Part shown: positions 36,620 through 44,901 of the stretch, one piece after another
Layout of the letters: each line of letters starts with the position of its first letter
How positions within the stretch are numbered: the stretch's first letter is position 1
Source of the DNA: Stenomitos rutilans HA7619-LM2
GTDB taxonomy: Bacteria > Cyanobacteriota > Cyanobacteriia > Leptolyngbyales > Leptolyngbyaceae
DNA: 64,000 nucleotides
NCBI GenBank assembly: GCA_019358945.1
Contig: JAHHIE010000016.1
Span: forward strand, 55,703 to 119,702
Direction: 5' to 3'
Made by a program: the position numbers and the translations under genes
The notes under the pieces: model-generated
Seen by the model: only the letters and a program-made list of their open reading frames with translations
The model's database searches: none
Told to the model about the DNA's origin: nothing

Positions 36620-37393
36620 ATGCAAGTCCATCGGCTGCCAGCGCTATCAGATAACTACATTTTTCTCTTGCATGACCCAGCGCAAAACGTTGCAGCAGTG
36701 GTTGATCCGGCTGATGCAGTGCCTGTTCTGCATTGCTTGAAAACGTTGGGTGCCGAACTGGTCGCCATTTTGAACACACATCATCATGCTGATCATGTAG
36801 GGGGCAATACCAGTCTGTTGCAGCAGTTTCCTGATGCGGTTGTGTATGGCGGGGCTGAAGATCGAGGTCGGATTCCCGGACAGCAGGTGTTCTTGCAGGA
36901 GGGCGATCGCGTTTCGTTTGGCGATCACGAAGCTAAGGTGCTATTTGTTCCCGGTCACACCCGCGCTCACATTGCTTACTATTTTGCACCTGTAACTGCA
37001 AACGAAGCTGGTCATCTATTCTGCGGCGATACGCTCTTTTCTGGGGGTTGTGGCCGTTTGTTTGAAGGCACCCCTACACAGATGGTGCAGTCTCTTAACA
37101 AGCTGCGCACCTTGCCAGACAACACTTGCGTTTGGTGCGCTCACGAATACACGTTGAAGAATCTTGAGTTTGCCTTAACCGTAGACAGCGCCAATGCGGC
37201 ATTGCAGCAGCGTTTTGCAGCGGTGAACGTTGCTCGCAGCCAGCATGAGGCAACCATACCGTCAAATTTGGGAGTAGAAAAACACACGAATCCATTTCTG
37301 CGCTGGGACAATGCAGGGATTCAAGCAGCCGTGCAAGCAGACAATGACATTCAAACCTTTGCCCGCTTGAGAGGCATGAAAGATCGGTTTTAG
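36620..37393 (+). CDS. gloB: Hydroxyacylglutathione hydrolase (glyoxalase II)
   Basis: Glyoxalase II hydrolyses S-lactoylglutathione to lactate and glutathione, completing methylglyoxal detoxification. The 257-residue length is standard. It is a metallo-beta-lactamase fold: metal ligands in '[13 protein letters not shown]', His in '[12 protein letters not shown]', Asp in '[19 protein letters not shown]', His in '[13 protein letters not shown]'. The C terminus '[11 protein letters not shown]' is the glutathione-side signature. It is flanked by two small opposite-strand genes. Confidence 0.95.
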   Translation: MQVHRLPALSDNYIFLLHDPAQNVAAVVDPADAVPVLHCLKTLGAELVAILNTHHHADHVGGNTSLLQQFPDAVVYGGAEDRGRIPGQQVFLQEGDRVSFGDHEAKVLFVPGHTRAHIAYYFAPVTANEAGHLFCGDTLFSGGCGRLFEGTPTQMVQSLNKLRTLPDNTCVWCAHEYTLKNLEFALTVDSANAALQQRFAAVNVARSQHEATIPSNLGVEKHTNPFLRWDNAGIQAAVQADNDIQTFARLRGMKDRF

Positions 37394-37432
37394 CTCAAGT
37401 GCTGGTTAAACACATGTCTACAGAACGTCGGG

Positions 37433-37618
37433 CTACTGTTGCGCTTGCGATAGCCGTTTTACTTGGCCCGATACCAGCGCACGTTGTAGCATTGTCAGTG
37501 CTGTGACATCATGCAAATTGCAATTGTCGCTAATGTGCTGGCAGAGAGTCTGCTCTGCCTCAGTCGTCAAATAACCACGACAAAGCGCTTTTTGTACCAC
37601 CTGATTGATTAGACTCAT
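37433..37618 (-). CDS. Small protein, same plan as the one at 36067
   Basis: A 61-residue protein, ATG at 37618 with a good AGAGGGG site. 'MSLINQVVQKALCRGYLTTE', then 'AEQTLCQHI', and the end 'ALTMLQRALVSGQVKRLSQA' follow the same layout as the 36067 protein (I..[V].R.L..G.[L/M]T..E...L...I...........I..[L/F]...I..G..K). I think they are distant paralogues. Function unknown. Confidence 0.65.
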   Translation of the reverse strand: MSLINQVVQKALCRGYLTTEAEQTLCQHISDNCNLHDVTALTMLQRALVSGQVKRLSQAQQ

Positions 37619-37880
37619 CAGACACCCCTCTTGCTGAGCTTTATGAATCCAGTATGAAGTTCAGGCAGCGTGAGCAGTGTGACGTTCAAGGTGGTTGGCG
37701 TGTGATGTGTTGGAATTAGTCAGGTGACAAAGTCTTGGCAACTCTAGTGATGTATCAACAAGCGATCGGTGATGCAACTCACGTGCAGTACTCGATCGTC
37801 TGCTGGCTCTTTTAGCCGCAAGCGTGTTGCTCTGCTAGAGAACTCTCTAAAATGGAAGTAGAGTAAACTGTCGATGCAAT

Positions 37881-40595
37881 TTGATCCAAGCTGAAACCCT
37901 TGAACTTTTGGAATGGCCGCGGCTTTGCCAGCACCTATCGACCTTTGCGGCAACGAAGCTAGGCGCGATCGCGGCTCAGCGGCTCCGTATGCCTGATACG
38001 CAAGCTGAAACGTTGACCTTATTGGCCCAAACACAAGAAATTTATGCGTTAGAAAGCCGTCTCAGCACTGGCCTAAAGTTTGACGGCATTACAGATATTG
38101 GTGAATCGCTAGAACGGGCAGAGCGCCGTGGCTTGCTGTCTGGCGAAGAACTGCTGGCGATCGCCACTACACTAGCTGGAATGCGTCAGCTCAGGCGTGT
38201 CATCGACAGTCAGCCAGATCTAATAGTGCTGAACGCGCTCATTGAAGATCTGCGTACCTACCCTGAACTGGAGCAAGAGATTCACCGTTGCATTGACGAG
38301 CGTGGTCAGGTTGCCGATCGAGCTACGCCCAAACTGGCTGGCATTCGGGAACAGCAGAAACACCTGCGCGATCGAGTCCATAGCATCCTGCAAAGCCTCC
38401 TACAGCGCAAAGCAAACGCCGTTCAAGAAAGCTTGATCACCCAGCGCGAAGGACGCTTCGTCATCCCAGTCAAGGCTCCGCAAAAAGACGCCATCCCCGG
38501 CATCGTTCACGATACCTCCATGAGCGGTGCAACGCTGTATGTTGAGCCGCAAGCCACCGTTAACCTCAACAACCAACTCCGCCAACTTCAGCGCCAGGAG
38601 CAAGTTGAAGAAGAGGCCATTCGGCAAGCGCTCACCGATCAAGTTGCTGCCGTAAAGCCTGATTTAGAACGGCTGTTGGCGATCGCCATTATCCTTGACC
38701 TCGCTACTGCCCGCGCCCGCTACAGTTTGTGGCTAGAAGCCAACCCGCCCCGCTTCATCGCGCGAGTAAACGAGCACCCCACACCTCACAACTCACACCC
38801 CATACTCGAACCGATCGTCCTCCGCCATCTTCGTCATCCCCTCCTCCTCTGGCAACAGCAGCATGAGCAGGGGCGACCTGTCGTGCCGATCGATCTCGTC
38901 ATCCAGCCTCATATCCGTGTCGTTGCCATTACTGGGCCAAACACAGGCGGCAAAACCGTCACACTCAAAACGCTTGGGCTTGTTGTCCTGATGGCAAAAG
39001 TCGGGTTATTTGTGCCCGCTCGTGAACCTGTCGAATTGCCCTGGTTCGATCAGGTGCTAGCAGACATCGGCGATGAGCAATCCTTGGAACAAAGCCTCTC
39101 TACCTTTTCGGGGCATATTCGGCGGATTAGTCGAATCTTGGAGGCATTAGGAGAGAGGAATGAGAAGGCAGGAGAGAGGGGTGAGGAGGTAGGAGAGGCA
39201 AAAGAAGCAAAAGAAGCAGGGGAAGCAGAGGGAGCAGGGGAAGTAGGAGAAGCGGAGGCAAAGGAAGCGGAGGAAGAAGAGGAAGAAGAGGAAGAAGGGG
39301 ATGAGGTTTGGGTTTCAACTCAAAACTCAAAACTCAAAACTCAAAACTCCCTTACGCCCCACTCCCCACTCCCCACTCCCTACGCCCTGGTTCTCTTAGA
39401 CGAAGTAGGCGCTGGCACCGATCCATCTGAAGGCAGCGCGTTGGCGATCGCGTTGCTCAAGCATCTTGCAGATCATGCAGGCTTGACCATTGCCACGACC
39501 CACTTTGGTGAACTGAAGGCGCTAAAGTACGAGGACGATCGGTTTGAAAATGCCTCCGTTGAGTTTGACGATGTGTCGCTATCGCCAACTTATCGCTTGC
39601 TGTGGGGTATTCCAGGACGATCAAATGCGCTGACGATCGCGCGTCGTTTGGGGTTAGATGCCAGCGTTGTGAAACAGGCACAGACCTACGTGGGCGGTGC
39701 GTCGGAAGATGTGAACCAGGTGATTGCAGGACTAGAAGCGCAACGTCGCCGTCAAGAAACCAAGTCTCAAGAGGCCGCCCAACTGCTGGAAAGTGCCGAA
39801 CGTCTCCATCGGGAACTGTCTCGTAAAGCCGCATCCCTTAAAGAGCGGGAACAGTCTTTGCAACAGGCGCAGGAACAGGCCGTACAAGCTGCGATCGTCG
39901 AGGCAAAGAGTGAAATTGCGCAGGTGATTCGCCAACTCCAGCAAGGTCCTGTCTCAGCCCAAGCGGCACAGCAAGCAACCGACTCGCTGAATCAGCTTGC
40001 TGAGAATCGTCTACCCTCACGGCAACGCAAACCACCCAAACCGGGGTTTCGTCCACAGGTGGGCGATCGCATCCGCATTCCACGTCTGGGACAAACGGCT
40101 GAAGTCCTCACTGCGCCCAACGACGATGAAGAAATCACCGTTCGGTTTGGGTTGATGAAAATGACCGTGCCGATCGATGATGTGGAATCGTTGGATGGGG
40201 AGAAGGCGGTTAAGCAGCAGAAGGCAGAGGGCAGAGGGCAAGAAACAGAATTCAGGAGTCAGAATTCAGGAGTCAGGAGTCAGAATTCAGGAAACACGCA
40301 AAACGATCTAGCACCCCACACCCCACACCCCACACCCGATAGCCCCATCATCCGCACTGCTCGTAACACGATCGACATTCGCGGTAGTCGTGTAGCCGAT
40401 GCCGAACCCTTGATCGAGCAAGCGATCGCAAAGGCTTATGAGAGCGGTGTTCTGTGGATTATCCACGGACATGGAACGGGTAAGCTGCGGCAAGGAGTTC
40501 ACGACTTTTTACAGCACCATCCTCAGGTGGAACGCTATGAACTGGCAAGCCGTGCCGATGGTGGAGCAGGTGTAACGCTAGCTTACTTGCGTTAG
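37881..40595 (+). CDS. mutS2: Endonuclease MutS2 (with STRR-derived inserts)
   Basis: MutS2 binds branched DNA or stalled/collided ribosomes and carries an Smr nuclease domain; it is not a mismatch repair protein. The start is a TTG at 37881 giving the family N terminus MIQAETLELLEWPRLCQHL; the nearest ATG (37874) is out of frame. The ATPase has Walker A 'TGPNTGGKT' (about 353), Walker B 'ALVLLDEVGAGTDPSEG' (about 503) and 'ATTHFGELKALKY'. The Smr domain is 'IDIRGSRVADAEPLIEQA' and 'IHGHGTGKLRQGV'. The length, 904 residues, exceeds the usual near 800 because of an acidic repetitive insert (about 423-500) inside the ATPase core and a second insert before Smr, both STRR-encoded. Confidence 0.93.
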   Translation: MIQAETLELLEWPRLCQHLSTFAATKLGAIAAQRLRMPDTQAETLTLLAQTQEIYALESRLSTGLKFDGITDIGESLERAERRGLLSGEELLAIATTLAGMRQLRRVIDSQPDLIVLNALIEDLRTYPELEQEIHRCIDERGQVADRATPKLAGIREQQKHLRDRVHSILQSLLQRKANAVQESLITQREGRFVIPVKAPQKDAIPGIVHDTSMSGATLYVEPQATVNLNNQLRQLQRQEQVEEEAIRQALTDQVAAVKPDLERLLAIAIILDLATARARYSLWLEANPPRFIARVNEHPTPHNSHPILEPIVLRHLRHPLLLWQQQHEQGRPVVPIDLVIQPHIRVVAITGPNTGGKTVTLKTLGLVVLMAKVGLFVPAREPVELPWFDQVLADIGDEQSLEQSLSTFSGHIRRISRILEALGERNEKAGERGEEVGEAKEAKEAGEAEGAGEVGEAEAKEAEEEEEEEEEGDEVWVSTQNSKLKTQNSLTPHSPLPTPYALVLLDEVGAGTDPSEGSALAIALLKHLADHAGLTIATTHFGELKALKYEDDRFENASVEFDDVSLSPTYRLLWGIPGRSNALTIARRLGLDASVVKQAQTYVGGASEDVNQVIAGLEAQRRRQETKSQEAAQLLESAERLHRELSRKAASLKEREQSLQQAQEQAVQAAIVEAKSEIAQVIRQLQQGPVSAQAAQQATDSLNQLAENRLPSRQRKPPKPGFRPQVGDRIRIPRLGQTAEVLTAPNDDEEITVRFGLMKMTVPIDDVESLDGEKAVKQQKAEGRGQETEFRSQNSGVRSQNSGNTQNDLAPHTPHPTPDSPIIRTARNTIDIRGSRVADAEPLIEQAIAKAYESGVLWIIHGHGTGKLRQGVHDFLQHHPQVERYELASRADGGAGVTLAYLR
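39150..39390. repeat. In-gene STRR cluster in mutS2 ATPase region
   Basis: Purine-rich units (GGAGAGAGG, AGGAAGCAG/GAAGCAGAG types), then an AGG/AAG run encoding an Asp/Glu run, then AAAACTC heptamers and CCCCACT heptamers. All stay in frame and encode an acidic Lys/Ala/Gly stretch followed by TQNSKLKTQNS and TPHSPLPTP. Confidence 0.85.
40208..40345. repeat. In-gene STRR cluster before the Smr domain of mutS2
   Basis: AGAGGGC and CAGGAGT/CAGAATT heptamers, then CACCCCA heptamers, encode KQQKAEGRGQETEFRSQNSG-like and TPHPTPDSP sequence between the KOW-like and Smr domains. Confidence 0.8.
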
Positions 40596-40652
40596 TCGAT
40601 GGATTTAAAGCGCGATCCGCCTGTAGTAACCATCGGTCTGGTCTATCCAAGC

Positions 40653-41801
40653 CTAACTGCTAAAGTGCTGAAACCCCTGCTCAAGCGTTAATCGCTCATC
40701 TGGCGCGTTCCCATTTGTGTCTACAAGCCAAACTTCTTGAGCAGTCGTAATAGTGCCCACGATCGCCGCGCTACCACCCAACTGTTCTACCAATAGCTGC
40801 GCCCATTCCAACGGTAAACAAAGCACCAGTTCAAAATCTTCGCCGCCATACAGTGCCCACTCCAGCGCTTGCTCGGTGCCCATCCATTTTGTTAAAGCTG
40901 GAGCAATGGGCATCTGGCTGCGCTCAATCCTGGCTCCTACACGACTGGCACGGCAGATTTGGATCACGGCATCAGCTAAGCCATCACTGCTGTCCATGCC
41001 TGCGATGTGGGTGAGGGGTGAGGGGTGAGGGGTGAGGGGTGCAGGAGTAAAGGTGAGCGTTGAGTACAGAGCAGCAATAGCTTGAATTCCTTCCTGTACT
41101 TCTTTTATCTTCTCTGCGTCTCCGCGTCTCTGCGGTTCTACACCTTGCCTTAATCTCCAAAGCAACTCCACCACATCCAACCGAGGGTTAGGGCGCTGGT
41201 GAGCTTGAATGAGCATAGCGCGATCATCCTCATTGAGCGATCGCCCACTTTCAGGATGTAGCAACAGTTCCAAGCCTGCTCTCGATGCACCATGAAAGCC
41301 TGTTACCACGATCACATCCCCTGGTTGAGCCGCAGAACGACGAATGATTCGATTTGGCTCAGCTTCCCCAAACGCGGTAATCGCGATCGTGATAACGGGC
41401 GACCGACATAAATCTCCCCCCACGATCGCTGACTTGTATTGGCTTAAGCACGCTGTCAGCCCCCGATACAGTCCTTCTACCCAGACCACTGGTACATTCT
41501 CAGGGAGACCCAGACCGACGGCGATGCCCAAGGGCGTTGCGCCCATTGCTGCCAAATCAGATAGGTTCGCAGCAGCGGCTCTCCAACCAGCATCTTCTGA
41601 TGAAGTTGTTTGGTCACTAAAATGTACGCCATCTACCAAAATATCGGTCGTGACAATCAGCGATCGTCCTGGCTGCGTTATTAGCACAGCCGCATCATCG
41701 CCGATTAAGTCGGCCTGACAAAACGACTGCACGATTTTGAGCAAGCCTTGTTCACCGATTGCTTGAACAGTTAGAACAGGATCTTGTTTTGGCTCATCCA
41801 T
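40653..41801 (-). CDS. thiL: Thiamine-monophosphate kinase (with insert)
   Basis: ThiL phosphorylates thiamine phosphate to thiamine pyrophosphate, the last step of the pathway. The 382-residue protein has 'LIGDDAAVL', 'IVTTDILVDGVHF', 'AAANLSDLAAMGATPLGIAVGL', 'IVGGDLCRSP', 'AGMDSSDGLADAV' and 'YGGEDFELVLCLP'. The usual length is about 330: an extra fifty or so residues (about 213-266) come from a CGCAGAGACG-type dispersed repeat (encoding EPQRRGDAEK) and GGTGAGG heptamers (encoding TPHPSPLTH). The insert falls just before 'AGMDSSDG'. Its first 31 bases overlap the end of the upstream Rpn-family gene in another frame, suggesting translational coupling. Confidence 0.92.
   Translation of the reverse strand: MDEPKQDPVLTVQAIGEQGLLKIVQSFCQADLIGDDAAVLITQPGRSLIVTTDILVDGVHFSDQTTSSEDAGWRAAAANLSDLAAMGATPLGIAVGLGLPENVPVVWVEGLYRGLTACLSQYKSAIVGGDLCRSPVITIAITAFGEAEPNRIIRRSAAQPGDVIVVTGFHGASRAGLELLLHPESGRSLNEDDRAMLIQAHQRPNPRLDVVELLWRLRQGVEPQRRGDAEKIKEVQEGIQAIAALYSTLTFTPAPLTPHPSPLTHIAGMDSSDGLADAVIQICRASRVGARIERSQMPIAPALTKWMGTEQALEWALYGGEDFELVLCLPLEWAQLLVEQLGGSAAIVGTITTAQEVWLVDTNGNAPDERLTLEQGFQHFSS
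41003..41140. repeat. In-gene STRR and dispersed repeat in thiL
   Basis: GGTGAGG heptamers at about 41007-41040 and a TCTGCGTCTCCGCGTCTCTG segment at about 41109-41135. The second resembles a shorter piece at 44709-44730 (TCTGCGCCTCTACGG). Both lie inside thiL and leave the frame open. Confidence 0.75.
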
Positions 41802-42637
41802 GCAAACGCTGACTCAATTAAGGTAGATGCCTTTGCAACCAGTCCACCAAATCCGTGCGTGCCGTAAACAAGCAAAGCTTCACCCAGGTCTTCCAGAAGC
41901 GCTAAGGGTAGGATTGCGATTTGCGCTTGCATTGCCTCATCAATCGTGCCAGACCGCCGCGTTAATTGACGCAGAATTAAGGTGACACCTTCTTCTTGCC
42001 GTCCTTCTTGAAGGATCTCCTGATAAATCACCGACTCCCGCATCATGCCTTCCCGAAATATCTGTTTCACCAGTGCTTTCTTAAAGCGTAGCCCTGCTAA
42101 GAGTTGCGTGTAAGCCGAAACCTGCTGCCGCTGCTGCGTCGATTCTATCTTACTGACTTGCTGAGCAACCTGATTAAGTAGTTGTTCTGGCGCTTTAGCT
42201 GCCGCTAGGGGTGCCAGTGGTAAAAGAGCAACATCGTTGAGGAGCAGTGCAGGATCTAACTGCCACATCTTAATGACGCTGTATTCATAGCGCGTTGCTT
42301 CCACCGCAAACGTTGTTTCGATCGCATCCCGCTCTGAGGGTGGCAGCAGCAACACGATCGCCTGAGTAATGGGCAAGCGGTAGAGGCGATACAGCCGCAC
42401 CCAGTAGTCCAACATGCGTAGCGGTAGGGGCGGATCAGACTCCAACTTGACCTGAAATTCCAGATGCAAAAGGCGATCTTGGGTTTGCAGAAAGGTGACT
42501 GAATCGGCTCGAATGGGTTCAATGCTCAGTTCAGTTTTCAGCACCTTGACCACTGCTTGTGGCTCACCAAGAATCCATGCAGCAAAGCGAGCAGGATGCT
42601 GTTGCGATAGCAGTTTACAGAGGTTATCAAAGGGCAT
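41771..42637 (-). CDS. Rpn/PD-(D/E)XK-type nuclease-like protein with DUF4351
   Basis: A 288-residue protein from ATG 42637 (MPFDNLCKLLSQQHPARFAAW). The N-terminal half has 'ILGEPQAVVKVLKTELSIEP', 'ADSVTFLQTQDRLLHLEFQVK' and 'RMLDYWVRLYRLY', the layout of Rpn-type (recombination-promoting nuclease / transposase_31-like) PD-(D/E)XK proteins; Asp, Glu and Gln-Lys in 'LLHLEFQVK' are candidate catalytic residues. The C terminus 'LILRQLTRRSGTIDEAMQAQIAILPLALLEDLGEALL' composition fits DUF4351. Such genes are numerous in cyanobacteria and are often mobile. It overlaps thiL. Confidence 0.82.
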   Translation of the reverse strand: MPFDNLCKLLSQQHPARFAAWILGEPQAVVKVLKTELSIEPIRADSVTFLQTQDRLLHLEFQVKLESDPPLPLRMLDYWVRLYRLYRLPITQAIVLLLPPSERDAIETTFAVEATRYEYSVIKMWQLDPALLLNDVALLPLAPLAAAKAPEQLLNQVAQQVSKIESTQQRQQVSAYTQLLAGLRFKKALVKQIFREGMMRESVIYQEILQEGRQEEGVTLILRQLTRRSGTIDEAMQAQIAILPLALLEDLGEALLVYGTHGFGGLVAKASTLIESAFAWMSQNKILF

Positions 42638-42660
42638 GAAGCCATCACTCAAACAAGGCT

Positions 42661-42712
42661 CTGGACGGCGTTGCTAAACTCAGTGTTTTTTGGCGTTGCC
42701 GAATTTAGGAAT
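42661..42712. repeat. GGCGTTGC direct repeats, possible mobile-element scar
   Basis: GGCGTTGCTAAA at 42667-42678 and GGCGTTGCCGAATTTAGG at 42692-42709 form an imperfect direct repeat 25 bp apart, upstream of the Rpn-family gene. I recall GGCGTTGC(T/C)GAATTTA-like motifs at ends of dispersed cyanobacterial elements, but no complete element is visible. Confidence 0.3.
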
Positions 42713-42816
42713 CTGCTAAGAAATAAAATCCCAAATTGAAGGGTGTAGGAGTGGATGGGTGGATGAACCGTGGGATATTATTTTCCGGCGAGTCCCTAAG
42801 CTCAGTGGTTGCTAGA

Positions 42817-43167
42817 TTACCGTTTGCCAGCAAAGGTGAAGGCACGAAAGTGGAGGGCTTGTTGCTCGATGCGGTTGGCAAGGCGGTCACACACCAGATT
42901 ACAAAGTTCAAAAATTAGGTCGTCTTCAACGCTGTAATATGCCAATGTGCCCTTGCTACGTCGATTGAGAATACCTGCCTGCATCATGACTTTCAAATGC
43001 TTTGAGACATTAGCTTGGCTGGTGTCAGTGGCTTCGACCAGATCTTGGACGCATTTCTCACCATCACGGAGGAGGTTGAGAATCCGCAGGCGCATAGGCT
43101 CGCCCAGAACGCTGAAATATTCAGCAACCTGTTGAACAACTTCTTGCGAAGGCTTTGCAGATTTCAT
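42817..43167 (-). CDS. ArsR/SmtB-family transcriptional regulator
   Basis: A 116-residue winged-helix repressor: 'EYFSVLGEPMRLRILNLLRDG', recognition region 'TDTSQANVSKHLKVMMQAGIL', wing 'RRSKGTLAYYSVEDD'. Cysteines in 'EKCVQDL' and 'ELCNLVCDRL' could bind metal or sense redox state; this family in cyanobacteria includes both kinds and I cannot choose. It has its own upstream region (43168-43381). Targets unknown. Confidence 0.9.
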   Translation of the reverse strand: MKSAKPSQEVVQQVAEYFSVLGEPMRLRILNLLRDGEKCVQDLVEATDTSQANVSKHLKVMMQAGILNRRSKGTLAYYSVEDDLIFELCNLVCDRLANRIEQQALHFRAFTFAGKR

Positions 43168-43381
43168 GCAACTTTAATGTGAGGGTCATGATCCCCAGAT
43201 TTTAGCCACTTGACTGCTGTATAGCAATAGAGTATTTGATGACAATTCAAAATTATCTAGAATTTCATCATTAACTCGGCAAATCTGGCAGTTAGATTAA
43301 GCAACTGCAATTATTTTAAGCAGTTTGTCTTTCTTTAGGAAGAGGGGTACGAACCAGAAAGCATAGACTTGCTCTGAACGG

Positions 43382-43924
43382 TTAATCTGGATTAAGGCGC
43401 AAGAGTAGTTGACCATACTCGATCGGTTCGCCGTTCTGTACTAAAATTTCGACGACTTCGCCTCCTACATCCGCTTCCAACTCATTCATGAGCTTCATCG
43501 CTTCGATAATGCAAACCGTTTGCCCTTTACGAATGCGATCGCCTACTTCAACGAACGGCGGTTCGTCGGGAGCCGCAGCACGGTAGAAGGTGCCAACCAT
43601 CGGTGAATTAATCTCGATCAACCGACGGTCGGCTTTGCTCTCTCGTTTGATGTCGCTTGCAGTTGGCTGAGCCTGCGTTGAAGGGGGCATTTCAGCGCTG
43701 TGCCTAGCAGCAGACTCTCCACGAGTATCGCCTAATGCTTGCGGTAAGACAGCGTTTTCAGGCGTTTGGAGATATGCACGATCGTCAGCATAGAGCCGAT
43801 CTTCAACACGAATGCCTCGACGCAGCGTTAGTTCAAAATCATCGCTTTTTAAGGTTAGCTCCGCGATGTCGGTCTGGTTGATTGCCGCCAGAAGTTCACG
43901 GAGTGCATTTATATCCAATGACAC
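43382..43924 (-). CDS. accB: Acetyl-CoA carboxylase biotin carboxyl carrier protein
   Basis: BCCP carries carboxybiotin between the carboxylase and transferase halves of acetyl-CoA carboxylase in fatty acid synthesis. The start is taken as GTG at 43924, giving M-SLDINALRELLAAINQTDI, the family N terminus, with GAGG twelve bases upstream; a TTG at 43942 is the longer option. The product is 180 residues. A Pro/Ala linker precedes the biotinyl domain: 'INSPMVGTFYRAAAPDEPPF', biotin Lys in 'IIEAMKLMNELEA', 'GEPIEYGQLLLRL'. It follows efp by 105 bp, the usual cyanobacterial pair. Confidence 0.94.
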   Translation of the reverse strand: MSLDINALRELLAAINQTDIAELTLKSDDFELTLRRGIRVEDRLYADDRAYLQTPENAVLPQALGDTRGESAARHSAEMPPSTQAQPTASDIKRESKADRRLIEINSPMVGTFYRAAAPDEPPFVEVGDRIRKGQTVCIIEAMKLMNELEADVGGEVVEILVQNGEPIEYGQLLLRLNPD

Positions 43925-44029
43925 AGTTAATGTAGACCTCAAATGTAGGGTTAAGGGTAAGAAGAGCGGCTAGAGGATTCAGAGCTAAAGGCTAGAACGT
44001 GATTTCTCTTTATCCTTTAGCCTTCTGCT

Positions 44030-44590
44030 TTACTGCTCTCTACCCAAATAAGAATCATTACGAGTATCCACTTTGATGCGCTCTCCGATCGTGATGAAAA
44101 GCGGCACCATGACTTGAGCGCCCGTTTCGACGATCGCCGGTTTGGTGCCACCCGTTGCGGTATCCCCTTTCACACCTGGATCTGTCTGAGTCACCTCAAG
44201 TACGACAGAGTTGGGCAATTCCACCTCCATCACCTGCTCGCCCCAGCGCACCACATTCACTTCCATCCCTTCTTTGAGGTACTTCACGCGATCGCCAATC
44301 TGTTTCGCGTTCAGACGGGCTTCTTCATACGTCTCCATTTCCATAAAGACGAAGTCATCTCCATCCTTGTACGTGTGCTGCATGGTGTTTTTTTCCAGGG
44401 TTGCCTGGGGCACGGTTTCACCCGCCCGGAATGTACGCTCCATGACGTTTCCGGTTTGGACGTTTTTTAGCTTCGTTCGCACAAACGCAGACCCTTTACC
44501 GGGCTTGACGTGCAAAAACTCAACGACTCGCCAAACGGCTCCGTCTAGCTCGATGCTAACGCCCGGTCGAAAGTCATTACTAGAGATCAT
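44030..44590 (-). CDS. efp: Translation elongation factor P
   Basis: EF-P relieves ribosome stalling at proline runs. The 186-residue product begins [20 protein letters not shown] at 44590; a longer frame to 44647 is not conserved. The tip loop '[17 protein letters not shown]' carries Lys as the possible modification site. The OB domains follow ('[12 protein letters not shown]', '[20 protein letters not shown]', '[17 protein letters not shown]'). Proline-rich STRR-encoded inserts in this genome are the type of substrate EF-P helps with, but that link is speculative. Confidence 0.97.
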   Translation of the reverse strand: MISSNDFRPGVSIELDGAVWRVVEFLHVKPGKGSAFVRTKLKNVQTGNVMERTFRAGETVPQATLEKNTMQHTYKDGDDFVFMEMETYEEARLNAKQIGDRVKYLKEGMEVNVVRWGEQVMEVELPNSVVLEVTQTDPGVKGDTATGGTKPAIVETGAQVMVPLFITIGERIKVDTRNDSYLGREQ

Positions 44591-44901
44591 GAGTGTGTGT
44601 CGGGAGAAAAGGTTCGGCATCTCATTGTACCGCTCTGGGGATACCACGATGAAAAGGCGGCGGAAGAAGGGGGAAGGGATGAGGGATGAGAGATAAAGGA
44701 TGAAAGTTTTAAGCGAGATCTCTGCGCCTCTACGGTTTCTTGTTCTCCTCTTACCCGCTGTTTTGGTAGTGCCCTCGATGTGGCAAGATGAATGAGGGCA
44801 ACTTGCCTTGTGGCGTAGTTACTCGATCGTCTGCCGACTTGCCGTTGGGTTGGCAAAACGCCTCTAACTGTTCGCTAAATTTGAGCAATTCTTACTGAGA
44901 C
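44591..44901. promoter_or_regulatory. Divergent efp / cyclophilin spacer with STRR and pseudoknot-like stems
   Basis: The left part holds GGGATGA heptamers (about 44676-44705) and a CTCTGCGCCTCTACGG piece. In the plus-strand leader of the cyclophilin gene, GCCCTC (44771-44776) pairs with GAGGGC (44794-44799) while GGCAAG (44782-44787) pairs with CTTGCC (44802-44807). The two helices interlock as in an H-type pseudoknot. A further stem TTGCC/GGCAA lies at 44839-44856. Confidence 0.5.

Noticed and set aside
39127..39330. Leu/Pro-only minus-strand frame in mutS2
   Set aside because: Complement of the acidic repeat; low complexity.
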